A stretch of DNA of 64,000 bases from Allomuricauda sp. M10 (GTDB lineage Bacteria > Bacteroidota > Bacteroidia > Flavobacteriales > Flavobacteriaceae): positions 310,001 to 374,000 of the forward strand of contig NZ_JAJGBN010000004.1 in the NCBI RefSeq assembly GCF_020782875.1, in the 5' to 3' direction. Made by a program: the position numbers and the translations under genes. Of the stretch, positions 35,465 to 46,144 are shown piece after piece. Below the pieces are notes generated by a model that was given only the letters and a program-made list of their open reading frames with translations, did not search any database and was not told where the DNA came from. The number at the start of each line of letters is the position of its first letter. The stretch's first letter is position 1.

Positions 35465-38158
35465 TTGCAACCAAATAAACATCTTCTAGTTTTCCTATTT
35501 GTTCTTCTATGCGGCTATGCGACCTTAAGCGCTCAGGAAGACCAGATTACACCTTTGCCCATAAAGGCGGTAAAGGATACCATTCAGGCCCCTATTCTTA
35601 CCTCAAACATTTTTGACAAAACCAAAGAAACCGATTCTGTTGAAGTGGATTCGGTACCCAAAAAACAGCCTTTGCTATTGGACAAAATCAAATACAAGGC
35701 AAAGGATTATGTAAAAATGAGTCAGAAGGAGAACAAAATTTACCTTTATGATGAAGCTGAAATCTATTATCAAGATACCGAGTTGAAGGCAGGTGTTATT
35801 GTGATGGATTATGTTAAAAATGAGGTTTACGCAGGAAGAATGAAGGATAGCCTGGGGAATTATTCCCAATTGCCCTTTTTTAAACAAGGGGACAATGAGG
35901 TGCGACCCGATTCCATCCGTTTTAATTTTGATACCGAAAAAGCCATTATTTGGAATTCCAGGACCGAACAACAGGCCGGTTTGGGTCAATTGGGTAGCGA
36001 CGCCATGAAGGTCTACGCCCAAGTAACCAAAAAGGAAAATGACTCCGTTTACTTTTTGAGTGAGGGAAAATTGACCACTTCAAAAGACACCGTAGATCCC
36101 GATTATTATATACGGGTAAGGAAAGCCAAGTTTGTACCCAAGAAAAAGATCATTGCAGGTTTCAGCAACATGTACATTGTGGATGTTCCCACACCTGTTG
36201 CCCTGCCCTTCGCTTATTTCCCATTGACACAAGGAAGGGCTCCCGGACTCTTGTTCCCGACTTTTGGTAATGACCCTAACAGAGGTTATTTTATCCAGAA
36301 CGGTGGATATTACCTTCCCATCTCCGATTATGTTGACCTTAGTGTTACTGGGGATTACTACACGAATGGAAGTTACGGTTTCATCGGGCAGTCCGTGTAT
36401 ACCCAAAGGTATAAGTTCAAAGGGAACATTAGGATCAGTTATGAAAATTTAATCCAGAGCCAAAAAGGTTTTGACGATTACAGCCGATCCAGTAATTACA
36501 ACATTCGGATTTCCCATATCCAGGACACCAAAGCAAGCCCCAATTCAAGGTTTTCGGCTTCGGTAAATTTGGGTAGCAGCCAGTATTACACCAACTCCCT
36601 GAACCAGGTAAACCGAAACAACTCGCAAACGAACACCTTTGCTTCGTCCATTAGTTATTCCAAGACTTTTCCTGAATATCCATCGGTAAACACTAGTTTA
36701 ACCCTGAGCCATACCCAAAATTCCAGGACACAAACCATCAATATGTCCTTACCAACTTTTCAAGGTAGTATGGAGCGTATCTATCCCTTCGTAAAAAGGG
36801 ACGAAGTAAAAAAGGGTGCTTTTGAGAACATCAATTTTCAGTATGATGTAAATGCACAAAACAGCATTACCACTACGGAGGAGGATTTCTTCACCAGTAA
36901 AATGTTCGATGAGGCCAAGATTGGGGCGCGCCACCGCCTACCTATTGCCACCAACTTTAAAGTGGCCAAGTATTTTAGCGTGAGCCTTAGTGGTACATAT
37001 GAGGATATTTGGACTTTGGAAACCATCCGAAGGCAATACGACGCGGTAGAGGAAGCAGTGGTTACGGACACCATTCCCGGTTTTGATCGCTTTAACCGTT
37101 ATAGCTTGGGCACCAGCATCGGAACTACGGTTTACGGAACATGGAATTTTGGCGAGGACAAGAAAATTCAGGCATTACGCCACGTTATGCGTCCGTCCGT
37201 CAGTTATAGCTACGCCCCTTCTTTTGAGCAATTTTACGACTCCTATATTGATGGAGATGGTGATGAAGTACAGTACACCCCTTTCCAAACCAGTTTATAT
37301 GGTACTCCTTCTTTGAGCAAGGGAAGTTCTGTTAGCTTCTCCTTACAAAATACTTTGGAGGCCAAGGTGCGCGACAAGGATTCCACGGCAACGGAGCCCA
37401 AGAAAATAAGTATCCTCAGCAACCTAACATTTTCAACAAGCTATAATTTTGAAGCGGATTCACTTAAATTGAGTCCGATAAGCATGAGTGGTGCAACGGA
37501 AATCATCAAAAACGTGCCCATTAACTTTGCAGCTACTTTTGATCCCTATGCCATTGATAATACAGGAAGAAGAATCAACACCTTGAATATTAACAATGGT
37601 GGCGGTTTGGCCCGATTGACCTCTGCCCGATTGAACACAGGTTTCTCCCTGAACAGTGAAATGTTCCAAAAAGGAGGAGCTAAAAAGAAGGACAATAAAA
37701 ATAATCAGCAAAATACCGATTATGGCGCTAACCCATTTGAATTAGAGGGTGCCCAAACTGGCGACCGACACTTTGGTGGAGATGAAAGGGAGTCAGGCAA
37801 CGAGGAAATCCCCTTATATAACAACAAATTACCCTGGGATGCCCGATTTACCTACGTGGCCACCTACAATAACAGTAACCGACAGGGCGAAATTACCAAC
37901 CATTCACTAATGTTTTCGGGAAATATTCAATTATCCCCCAAATGGGAGGTTGGCTTTAACTCTGGCTACGATTTAAAGAACAAGGGGTTTGCCGATACCC
38001 GATTCGCCTTTAAACGCGAATTGGGAAGTTTTAAGATGAGCTTTGATTGGACCCCATTTGGAAGATACGAACGTTGGTACTTCTTTATTGGTATCAGCAG
38101 TTCCATACTTAGCGATCTTAAATGGGAAAACCGAAGCCAACCTTATAGGAACCGATAA
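35465..38158 (+). CDS. lptD: LPS-assembly outer-membrane protein LptD
   Basis: An 897-residue protein with a signal peptide (LLVFLFVLLCGYATLSAQ). An N-terminal OstA/LptA-like beta-jellyroll follows (IYLYDEAEIYYQDTELKAG, VMDYVKNEVYAG, TSKDTVDPDYYIRVRKAKFV), then PVALPFAYFPLTQGRAPGLL and a large C-terminal beta-barrel ending DLKWENRSQPYRNR. This matches the Bacteroidota LptD family, which inserts lipopolysaccharide in the outer membrane with LptE. The start is TTG at 35465; no in-frame ATG is close, and the signal peptide begins right there. It is divergent from the amidase gene and 43 bp upstream of ridA. Confidence 0.88.
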   Translation: MQPNKHLLVFLFVLLCGYATLSAQEDQITPLPIKAVKDTIQAPILTSNIFDKTKETDSVEVDSVPKKQPLLLDKIKYKAKDYVKMSQKENKIYLYDEAEIYYQDTELKAGVIVMDYVKNEVYAGRMKDSLGNYSQLPFFKQGDNEVRPDSIRFNFDTEKAIIWNSRTEQQAGLGQLGSDAMKVYAQVTKKENDSVYFLSEGKLTTSKDTVDPDYYIRVRKAKFVPKKKIIAGFSNMYIVDVPTPVALPFAYFPLTQGRAPGLLFPTFGNDPNRGYFIQNGGYYLPISDYVDLSVTGDYYTNGSYGFIGQSVYTQRYKFKGNIRISYENLIQSQKGFDDYSRSSNYNIRISHIQDTKASPNSRFSASVNLGSSQYYTNSLNQVNRNNSQTNTFASSISYSKTFPEYPSVNTSLTLSHTQNSRTQTINMSLPTFQGSMERIYPFVKRDEVKKGAFENINFQYDVNAQNSITTTEEDFFTSKMFDEAKIGARHRLPIATNFKVAKYFSVSLSGTYEDIWTLETIRRQYDAVEEAVVTDTIPGFDRFNRYSLGTSIGTTVYGTWNFGEDKKIQALRHVMRPSVSYSYAPSFEQFYDSYIDGDGDEVQYTPFQTSLYGTPSLSKGSSVSFSLQNTLEAKVRDKDSTATEPKKISILSNLTFSTSYNFEADSLKLSPISMSGATEIIKNVPINFAATFDPYAIDNTGRRINTLNINNGGGLARLTSARLNTGFSLNSEMFQKGGAKKKDNKNNQQNTDYGANPFELEGAQTGDRHFGGDERESGNEEIPLYNNKLPWDARFTYVATYNNSNRQGEITNHSLMFSGNIQLSPKWEVGFNSGYDLKNKGFADTRFAFKRELGSFKMSFDWTPFGRYERWYFFIGISSSILSDLKWENRSQPYRNR

Positions 38159-38201
38159 CCTTTTTGAATACTTTCATCCCTTAACATAGAAACCGATCAC
38201 C

Positions 38202-38582
38202 ATGAAAAAAATCATCAATACTAGCAAAGCACCAGCTCCCATAGGGCCTTATAACCAAGCAACCTTGATCAAGGACACCCTTTACATTTCCGGGCAAATT
38301 CCAATCGATCCAGCTACAGGGAAACTTGTGGAAGGAGATATCAAAAAGGAAACCAAGCAATCCATGGAAAATCTTAAGGCCATTTTGGAAGAAGCAGGGA
38401 TGACTTTTGAGCATGTGGTGAAATCTACCATCTTCATAAAAGATATGCACCAGTTTGCCCAAATCAATGAGGTGTATGGCACCTACTTTGATGCAGATAC
38501 TGCTCCTGCAAGGGAAACTGTAGAAGTTGCCAATCTCCCCAAATTTGTAAATGTGGAGATTTCTATGATTGCCGTTAAATAG
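38202..38582 (+). CDS. ridA: RidA family enamine/imine deaminase
   Basis: A 126-residue cytoplasmic protein of normal RidA length. It shows NTSKAPAPIGPYNQATLIKD, TLYISGQIPIDPATGKLVEG, and the C-terminal PARETVEVANLPKFVNVEIS with the conserved Arg that binds the substrate carboxylate. It deaminates 2-aminoacrylate and related reactive enamines from PLP enzymes. It follows lptD by 43 bp and overlaps the convergent kinase gene by 8 bp at the 3' ends. Confidence 0.93.
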   Translation: MKKIINTSKAPAPIGPYNQATLIKDTLYISGQIPIDPATGKLVEGDIKKETKQSMENLKAILEEAGMTFEHVVKSTIFIKDMHQFAQINEVYGTYFDADTAPARETVEVANLPKFVNVEISMIAVK

Positions 38583-39426
38583 TCTCTTTATGGAACTCCA
38601 CTAGACCTTCAATGGGTCTTCTGCGGATGACTCCCAAAATCAGATCATTGCGTTCCAAGCAGGCTTTGAGTTCGTCCTGTAGAAAATGGGCGATGCTGCC
38701 AACAAAGCTAACAGGAACCTTGGTAGCCAATTCAAACTGCATGATGTAGTTGTTCACGAACTGCTGCAATCCCTTCTCTATCACACCTTTACAATAAGGA
38801 TGTTCTTTGTTTTCAATGATGAAACGGGCAAATGTTGCCAAATAGGTATTCGGGTTGGGCTGTTTGTACAAGTGCTCCTTGATCACATCGGCATCCAAAT
38901 CATATTCCTTGGCAAACTTGATACCCAGATCCTGTGGCATTTTGTGGAAGTAATAATCCCTGAGCAATTTACGTCCGAAGAAATTTCCGCTACCGTCATC
39001 CATCAAAATGTATCCCAGAGAGGTTACTTTTTGAATAAGTTGGTGACCATCGTAATAGCTACAATTGGAACCCGTTCCCAAAATGCAGACAATACCTTGT
39101 CTACCAATTTTGGTGGTGGCATAGATGGCTGCATAGGTATCTTCCCTAACTTCGGTTTTGGCATTGGGGAAGAAATCCTTGAAAATGGCTTTTAAGAAAT
39201 TTTTCATTCTATCGGTACCACAACCGGCACCATAGAAAAACAATTGACGTACTTCTGTCCTATTCTTGGAAAGTTCAAAATTGTTGGCCAAACGATCTTC
39301 AATAACCTCACGGGTCAACACTTCAGGACTCAAACCTAAGGTTTGGGTCAAGAACAATTGCTCTCCTTTATCGTCAAGGGCTATCCAGTCGGATTTAGTG
39401 GCACCACTATCCACGATTAAAATCAT
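38575..39426 (-). CDS. N-acetylglucosamine kinase-like protein (BadF/BadG ATPase family)
   Basis: A 283-residue ASKHA-fold kinase. It has the phosphate-binding motif LIVDSGATKSDWIALD, GAGCGTDRMKN, CILGTGSNCSYYDG and VTSLGYILMDDGSGNFFGRK, followed by FVGSIAHFLQDEL. This pattern fits N-acetylglucosamine kinases of the BadF/BadG/BcrA/BcrD group, which phosphorylate GlcNAc at C6 with ATP. In this window it would return GlcNAc released by the GH3 enzyme to metabolism. It lies 75 bp downstream of gap, after a long hairpin. It ends within ridA on the opposite strand. Confidence 0.78.
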   Translation of the reverse strand: MILIVDSGATKSDWIALDDKGEQLFLTQTLGLSPEVLTREVIEDRLANNFELSKNRTEVRQLFFYGAGCGTDRMKNFLKAIFKDFFPNAKTEVREDTYAAIYATTKIGRQGIVCILGTGSNCSYYDGHQLIQKVTSLGYILMDDGSGNFFGRKLLRDYYFHKMPQDLGIKFAKEYDLDADVIKEHLYKQPNPNTYLATFARFIIENKEHPYCKGVIEKGLQQFVNNYIMQFELATKVPVSFVGSIAHFLQDELKACLERNDLILGVIRRRPIEGLVEFHKETI

Positions 39427-39452
39427 ACGTCAAATATTTTAGGTTGATAATT

Positions 39453-39483
39453 TTGGGAAGGGAGATTTTCCCTTCCCAAAACT
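39453..39483. terminator. Strong hairpin between gap and the kinase gene
   Basis: TTTTGGGAAGGG (39453-39464), loop AGATTTT, then CCCTTCCCAAAA (39472-39483): a perfect 12-bp stem, 19 bp after the gap stop codon. The A/T ends are inside the stem and no free U-run follows on the minus strand, so it may protect or partly terminate the pfkA-gap mRNA and not act as a full terminator. Confidence 0.55.
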
Positions 39484-39501
39484 ACACTGTAAGATACTAA
39501 A

Positions 39502-40527
<1,026 letters not shown>

Positions 40528-41514
40528 TTAAGTTGTCATTATATCGGAAACTCTGATGAGTTCTTCGTCTATTTCTGTATGTGCTTTGATAGCATCTGCC
40601 AAGGGGGTCAGTACCATTTTGGTGTCGCGGATACCCACCATTAGGTTAGATTTGCCCTCTAGCAAGCTCTCTACGGCCTTCACTCCCATTCTACTGGCCA
40701 AAACCCGGTCAAAACAGGTTGGGTTACCACCTCGTTGCATGTGCCCCAAAACGGAAACCCGCACATCGTATATAGGTAGGTGTTCTTCCACATATTCCTT
40801 CAATTGGAATACGTTCTTCCCGATCTTATCACCTTCGGCAACAATTACGATACTGGATGATTTACCGGAAGCCTTACTACGTTTAAGGGATTCCAGCAAT
40901 CTTTCCAATCCAAGGTTCTGTTCGGGAATCAAAATTTCCTCCGCACCAGCTCCTACACCGGCGTTCAATGCAATATGGCCCACATCACGGCCCATTACTT
41001 CCACAAAGAACAAACGGTTATGGGAACTTGCCGTATCCCTGATCTTATCGATTACCTCAACAACGGTGTTGATGGCCGTATCAAATCCAATGGTGTAGGA
41101 TGATCCTAAAATATCATTGTCGATGGTACCTGGAATTCCGATCACCGGAAAATCAAATTCCTCCGTGAACTTGAGGGCACCTGTGAAACTTCCGTTTCCA
41201 CCGATGACCACAAAGGCATCTATACCTTCTTTCATCAACTGTTCATGGGCCTTTTTTCTTCCCTCTGGAGTCCTAAATTCCTCGCAGCGGGCAGATTTCA
41301 AAATAGTCCCTCCCTTATTGATGATGTTGTTTACACTACGTGCATCCATGGGTTTGAAATCCCCTTCGATCATTCCTTGATATCCTCTATAGATGCCTAC
41401 ACACTCCTTTCCCAAATACGCACAGGTACGAACCACTGAACGTATGGCCGCATTCATCCCCGGTGAGTCTCCACCTGATGTGAAGACGGCAATTTTCTTA
41501 ATTTCTGAAGCCAT
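40528..41514 (-). CDS. pfkA: 6-phosphofructokinase
   Basis: A 328-residue family A phosphofructokinase. It has AVFTSGGDSPGMNAAIRSVV, GGTILKSARCEEF, the catalytic Asp132 in PGTIDNDILGSSYTIGF, VEVMGRDVGHIAL and VLGHMQRGGNPTCFDRVLA. The Mg-binding loop normally reading GGDGS is GGNGS (Asn107), an Asp-to-Asn change at the position equivalent to E. coli Asp103. The codon is clearly AAC. Gly108 is kept, which favours ATP over pyrophosphate as donor. It leads the pfkA-gap operon. Two AAACGTTT palindromes and a -7-like element lie upstream. Confidence 0.95.
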   Translation of the reverse strand: MASEIKKIAVFTSGGDSPGMNAAIRSVVRTCAYLGKECVGIYRGYQGMIEGDFKPMDARSVNNIINKGGTILKSARCEEFRTPEGRKKAHEQLMKEGIDAFVVIGGNGSFTGALKFTEEFDFPVIGIPGTIDNDILGSSYTIGFDTAINTVVEVIDKIRDTASSHNRLFFVEVMGRDVGHIALNAGVGAGAEEILIPEQNLGLERLLESLKRSKASGKSSSIVIVAEGDKIGKNVFQLKEYVEEHLPIYDVRVSVLGHMQRGGNPTCFDRVLASRMGVKAVESLLEGKSNLMVGIRDTKMVLTPLADAIKAHTEIDEELIRVSDIMTT

Positions 41515-41531
41515 TAAAAATTTTAAGAGGT

Positions 41532-41539
41532 CAAAACTA
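41532..41539 (-). promoter_or_regulatory. Candidate -7 element for pfkA-gap
   Basis: Minus-strand TAGTTTTG, exact TAnnTTTG, 17 bp before the pfkA ATG. It would give a very short leader and lacks a clear -33 TTTG, so it is tentative. Confidence 0.3.
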
Positions 41540-41598
41540 GGAAACTTTATTGAAAATATGAATGGCTTAATAATTTATTTAATTTGGAGAGATTCCTC

Positions 41599-41633
41599 AA
41601 ACGTTTTCGTAAAATTTTAGGTGAAAAACGTTT
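41599..41633. promoter_or_regulatory. Pair of AAACGTTT palindromes upstream of pfkA
   Basis: AAACGTTT occurs at 41599-41606 and 41626-41633, centres 27 bp apart, in the 134-bp gap between tamB and pfkA. Self-complementary sites with a central CG are typical of LacI/GalR/CcpA-family operators. They lie about 60-90 bp upstream of the possible start of transcription, a position suited to activation. No regulator gene is in the window. Confidence 0.35.
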
Positions 41634-41648
41634 AAAAATATAAATTCC

Positions 41649-44600
41649 CTAAGGCCTATTCGGAATATTATCAGCCTTTTGCGAAAAACGAATCAGGCTG
41701 TCCTGTCCCATGACCTCTGTAGTAGGTCTTTGAGGCCCTGCCTGTTGTACCTTTTCCTTCTTTTGAAATATCTTTTGCATCAACTCCTTAAAGTTATCAA
41801 AATCCACTTGGTAGGAAAGTCCAACACCTTGGGTATACCCTTGTCGTTCAAACATAAACTGCTGAATTTGGTTTTCCCTATTAAAAATCTTCGCGCTCAA
41901 CGTTCCTTGATCATTCAATAATACCTGAACTTCCACATCACCGGCCACAACGGTCTCGGAAACACCACCAACAGGCACACCCACTCTTCCGTTTACTAAT
42001 ATTCTGTCGGAAATCTGGGTGGAAACTGTCACCCCGATTCTATTTTCGGTACGGGTATCTGCATTTGGATCTAAAAGCCCCTGCTCGTAAGATACTCCAA
42101 GATTGAATTTATCATTATTACTTCCCAAAATGGAGTTGAGCAAACCAGAGGCGGTCTGTATCAAATTTCCTGTAACCGCTTGTTGGTTGATTCCTGTTTG
42201 GGCATTTACAAAAGTTCCCTGAGCCAAAAGGAAAAAGGCATTACGTTCCTTTACAGTGGGATCCTGTAATCTATATTGAAGTTCCGATTGCACAACCGAA
42301 TTGGTTCCTGGGAAATCGATATCAAAATTAACGTTGGGCCTTTCCAGTTCGCCGTCCAACCGAACAACGACCTCTGTAGCAATCCTTCCCGTATACCCGG
42401 CATTGTCCAACAACGGGGCCGGATTGGCATTGAGGGCATATACCGCTTCCAGATTCAACTGGGCGGCCAAAGGATCCCGCTCCCAAAGAATGGTACCTCC
42501 CGGACGAACCTTGAATTTCTTATCGATGATACCACCGTATTTAAAATTGTATTCGCCTGTTACCGCAACGAATTCTCCATACATGTTGAATTTACCGTTG
42601 GTATTGATCTCGATCAACAAGATTCCTTCCCCAGTACCTTTTAACGAACTTCCCGAAGCCCGGTCCACTACAATTTCAACTTCCGCTTCAGGCGTGATGG
42701 TAAGGTCAAATTTCATTTCCAAACCTTGGTATTCTTCCAAAACCCGTTCTTCCTCAAAAGAATTGTTGCCCTTTTTATTGATGAAATTGATAAAGGAATA
42801 GTCGCCAACACTTGTAACATCGCTTAACGGTATTTTAAGGGATGTTCCTTTTGCAGTGTTAGCATCCACAGAAATGGTCAAGGCATCCGTGGGGCCGTAA
42901 ATACTACCTGTACCATTGATAAAACCTGTACCATAATAAAGGGATTCCTCATCAAACTCAGTATTAAGGATCATAAAGCGGTCATAGTTCGTATCCACAT
43001 CCAAACCAAGGTACCAATTGGAAAATTCGGTATGGCTAATGGTTCCATCCAATGTTGCTTTGGTTCCTTCCACCACATCGGACAAACCCACTTTTTCAAA
43101 ATAAAATGTCTGGTCAAATAGTCGAACCCTGGAAAGCGGGGCAAAATTATAATCCACATTCAGGTAAGGTATGCCCATACCGGCATCGTTCAAGGTCAGT
43201 TCCCCATTAATGGACGGGTTGGTTGCGACGCCCGTTATTTGGGCACTGCCGTTTACCTTTCCACGGATGTTGGAAATGACCCCATCTCCCAACGGACTGA
43301 AAGGTTCCAATGCAAAGTCGGTGAAATTGGCCGTTAGGTTCAACTCCTGTTTGTTGTTATAATTGGTCACCTTTCCGTTAAGGCTCAATTTCTCCTTACC
43401 ATTATCATTCAACCAAGTGCTTACCCCAAATTCCGTAAGGTCATTGTTCCCGAAAATTCCAATTTCAAGGTCGCCTAAATGAATGTCGTTGACACTAAAA
43501 TCATCAATTTTTAAGCTGGAAGTGGGCAGGTACTTTCCATCTTTTTGCAAAATGTTGAGAAAGCCGTCCACAGCACCATTCAATTTAAGACTATCAATGG
43601 CCGGGGTAATTTTGTTCAGCGACACCAATTTAAATTGAAGATCCAAATCCTTGTACGTGGAATCAGCAATCTCACCACGCAAACGGATCTGTTCGTCATT
43701 GTTGTTGTCCATTACCAAATCCTCAATTTTGATACTGTCCAGGGCACTATTGAAAATCACTTTGTTCTTGCTGTTGCCGTCGCGGTTCAACACCCAAGTA
43801 TTCCCCTTAAAACTAACGTCGGATTTTTTAAGTCCGATCACCGATTTGTTGTTCTCGTTAAATGTGTGGTAGAAATTCAGGTTGTAGCTGTCGTTATATT
43901 GACTGCCCCCTTTAAATTCTGTTCTAAAGAACAGCGTATCCTTAAGGGTGGTGTTGATCAAACTGAAATCCTTGATGTCATAGTACGATGTGGAAAGGTC
44001 TTCTACCGAAACGAAGGTGTTGAACAGTGGATTCTTGTTGTCGATTTTTACTTCGATATTGTCAAAAGTATTGCCATAAGCCGCAATACTGGGCGATTTG
44101 AAGGTAAGTTTGAAATCACCTTCATCTGCTACAATGCTTCCCCTAATAAACGTATTGGCATCAAAAAATACTTCGGGGAAAAACACGTCCACGATCTTGT
44201 TGTAGATCTTAAAATTGAAATCCAAATACTGTCCATCCGAAATTTCAAAAGGTTTGTAGTTGGTATAAATACTACCGATGGAGTTTTGAACCAATCTCCC
44301 CAACTCATTTACCTTAAACTGGCCGCGCATGTACCCGGTAATAATGTCCGGGGAATTGATTTCGATGGTACGGATGGTATCTTTTTCATAAGAGGAGTTC
44401 ACCGTAAAATCCTCAAAGAAATAGGTGTCGTTGGCATTTTGATAGGTAGTGTTCGTGAAATTCATCTGCCCGACCATGTCATCCAGGTTATTCCCTTCAA
44501 TGTCCATGTTGATATGCCCTTTGAAGATGCTGATGCTGTCATCAATAAAGTTGAGCTTCTTCAAATCGGCATAATCCACCGCGGCAATAAAGTTGAATTT

Positions 44601-46097
44601 GTTCTCACGACCACCAAAATCGGCAAGACCCTTAAAGTCGAACCTGAAATTATCGTCATTGCACAACAGGATACCGTCAAACAATTGGTCCTTCAAAATA
44701 CCGGATACATTGATCTTATTGTACTCGTAATTGTTGTATTCCAACTTATAGATTTCCCCTCGGACCTCGGTGTTCAGACTTTCGGCCACAAACCCTTTTC
44801 CTTCCACGTTCATATCCAAAGAGGTGAAGCCCAATTGATCATTGTTGATAAAATGTCCAAGATCGAAATCCATCAACGAAATAAACCCAATATAGGAAGC
44901 ATCGTCGATGGTCTGGATATTGGTCATCTGGAGATCCACATAACTGTCCCCAACGGCGGTATTCAAATTCACGGTGGCATCAATGGAGGTTTCCGTGACT
45001 TCCACATCTCCCCTCACCGTAAATTGCCCCAGCTTCTGTACGGATTCAGGAATGTTCTCCCCAAGAATTTTAGGCAAGATTCCCCGAAGTTGGTAATAAC
45101 TAGAGGTAAGATTGTCGATATCGCCACGCAACACGAACGGGGCTTGTTCACTGAACATATTATCGAACTCAAAATCACCACGGATGCCCGTGTTGTCCGT
45201 AAATAGAAAGAGGTCTTTCACTTTGAGCTGATTGAGAACCCCACTAAAGCTTCCTGTAAAATTGACCACTTTGTCCTGACCAAATTCATTGTAGAACGTG
45301 TTCACTTCATTCAGGGAAACCGTTGATTCGGTAAAATCGGCATTCAATTGAACACGGTCAATGAACTGGGCAAAATCTTCACGATCATAGGTGAATACTA
45401 AATTTCCCTTGAGTTCCGATTGTTCGGTATCGATAAGCAGGGAATCGAACCGCATTTCTTCTTTGGTGTACTTGAAATCGGCTGCCATTTTTTTCAACAG
45501 GATTCCCCTTCGGGCCAGCATGGACAGATCTTCAATTCGGGTGGTTACCTCCGGACCTAAAATCTGAAAATCCGTTGCGGTAATTTTCACATCATTGAAA
45601 TCCAAGGTTTTTGGTTGTTCCAAATTGTCGTCGATCAAACGGAATTTGCCATCAACGATCTGTATCTCATCAGAAGAAAGAAAAAATGGAGGTGTACCCG
45701 GGTCCCTTGGTTTCCCATCATCCAGTTTGTCCACAAAAACATCCAGGTTGGTATCCGTTTCGCCTTCGTAAGTCCTAAGGTTGAAGATGAGTCCGTCCAC
45801 CTCAATATCCCCAAATTCCATTTTGTTGTTGGCCATGTTACGCAAGTTCAAAATGGAGGTGGTCAACTTGTCTATATAGAAGAGGGTGTCTTTTTTATAA
45901 TCTTCTACATAAATACCCTTAACGCCCGTATTCAAGTTAAAAAGGGAAAGACTTACACGGTCAATCTGGATATTGGTCCCAAACTCTTCGTTGATGGAAT
46001 CCATGGCATATTTGGCCAATTTCGTTTGCACCACCGGCATGGAAAGTACCAGCGAGCCCAACACCATGAACAGCAAAATAGCCAGTAGGATGCGCAA
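41649..46097 (-). CDS. tamB: TamB (translocation and assembly module) family protein
   Basis: A 1482-residue AsmA/TamB-like protein. An N-terminal membrane helix (ILLAILLFMVLGSLVLSMP) is followed by a huge periplasmic region of beta-strand repeats (many IxVDGLIFNL-like segments) and the C-terminal TamB domain (VVQSELQYRLQDPT, NAFFLLAQGTFV, GVTVSTQISDRILVNGRVG). TamB-type proteins span the periplasm and help lipid transport or outer-membrane protein assembly. The start at 46097 is TTG; upstream in-frame codons back to a TAA encode IKKLRKIL without any ATG, and such a basic stretch is expected before the helix, so a non-standard start upstream is possible. It is divergent from tsaD. The 134-bp gap to pfkA suggests a separate unit. 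Confidence 0.9.
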   Translation of the reverse strand: MRILLAILLFMVLGSLVLSMPVVQTKLAKYAMDSINEEFGTNIQIDRVSLSLFNLNTGVKGIYVEDYKKDTLFYIDKLTTSILNLRNMANNKMEFGDIEVDGLIFNLRTYEGETDTNLDVFVDKLDDGKPRDPGTPPFFLSSDEIQIVDGKFRLIDDNLEQPKTLDFNDVKITATDFQILGPEVTTRIEDLSMLARRGILLKKMAADFKYTKEEMRFDSLLIDTEQSELKGNLVFTYDREDFAQFIDRVQLNADFTESTVSLNEVNTFYNEFGQDKVVNFTGSFSGVLNQLKVKDLFLFTDNTGIRGDFEFDNMFSEQAPFVLRGDIDNLTSSYYQLRGILPKILGENIPESVQKLGQFTVRGDVEVTETSIDATVNLNTAVGDSYVDLQMTNIQTIDDASYIGFISLMDFDLGHFINNDQLGFTSLDMNVEGKGFVAESLNTEVRGEIYKLEYNNYEYNKINVSGILKDQLFDGILLCNDDNFRFDFKGLADFGGRENKFNFIAAVDYADLKKLNFIDDSISIFKGHINMDIEGNNLDDMVGQMNFTNTTYQNANDTYFFEDFTVNSSYEKDTIRTIEINSPDIITGYMRGQFKVNELGRLVQNSIGSIYTNYKPFEISDGQYLDFNFKIYNKIVDVFFPEVFFDANTFIRGSIVADEGDFKLTFKSPSIAAYGNTFDNIEVKIDNKNPLFNTFVSVEDLSTSYYDIKDFSLINTTLKDTLFFRTEFKGGSQYNDSYNLNFYHTFNENNKSVIGLKKSDVSFKGNTWVLNRDGNSKNKVIFNSALDSIKIEDLVMDNNNDEQIRLRGEIADSTYKDLDLQFKLVSLNKITPAIDSLKLNGAVDGFLNILQKDGKYLPTSSLKIDDFSVNDIHLGDLEIGIFGNNDLTEFGVSTWLNDNGKEKLSLNGKVTNYNNKQELNLTANFTDFALEPFSPLGDGVISNIRGKVNGSAQITGVATNPSINGELTLNDAGMGIPYLNVDYNFAPLSRVRLFDQTFYFEKVGLSDVVEGTKATLDGTISHTEFSNWYLGLDVDTNYDRFMILNTEFDEESLYYGTGFINGTGSIYGPTDALTISVDANTAKGTSLKIPLSDVTSVGDYSFINFINKKGNNSFEEERVLEEYQGLEMKFDLTITPEAEVEIVVDRASGSSLKGTGEGILLIEINTNGKFNMYGEFVAVTGEYNFKYGGIIDKKFKVRPGGTILWERDPLAAQLNLEAVYALNANPAPLLDNAGYTGRIATEVVVRLDGELERPNVNFDIDFPGTNSVVQSELQYRLQDPTVKERNAFFLLAQGTFVNAQTGINQQAVTGNLIQTASGLLNSILGSNNDKFNLGVSYEQGLLDPNADTRTENRIGVTVSTQISDRILVNGRVGVPVGGVSETVVAGDVEVQVLLNDQGTLSAKIFNRENQIQQFMFERQGYTQGVGLSYQVDFDNFKELMQKIFQKKEKVQQAGPQRPTTEVMGQDSLIRFSQKADNIPNRP

Positions 46098-46136
46098 CAG
46101 TATTTTACGAAGTTTTTTGATAGGGCTTTATGTTTT

Positions 46137-46144
46137 ACCTTTGA
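46137..46144 (+). promoter_or_regulatory. Candidate tsaD promoter
   Basis: TACCTTTG at 46137-46144 is an exact TAnnTTTG match. A TTTTTTG ends at 46120, 16 bp upstream, close to the Bacteroidota -33 TTTG spacing. Transcription would start about 20 bp before the GTG start of tsaD. This is the best promoter match in the window. Confidence 0.55.

Noticed and set aside
43545..45206. 553-codon open frame on the plus strand inside tamB
   Set aside because: It is antisense to an intact, well-recognised TamB gene; its composition (runs of Val/Ile/Gln) is what reverse-complement reading of TamB repeats gives.
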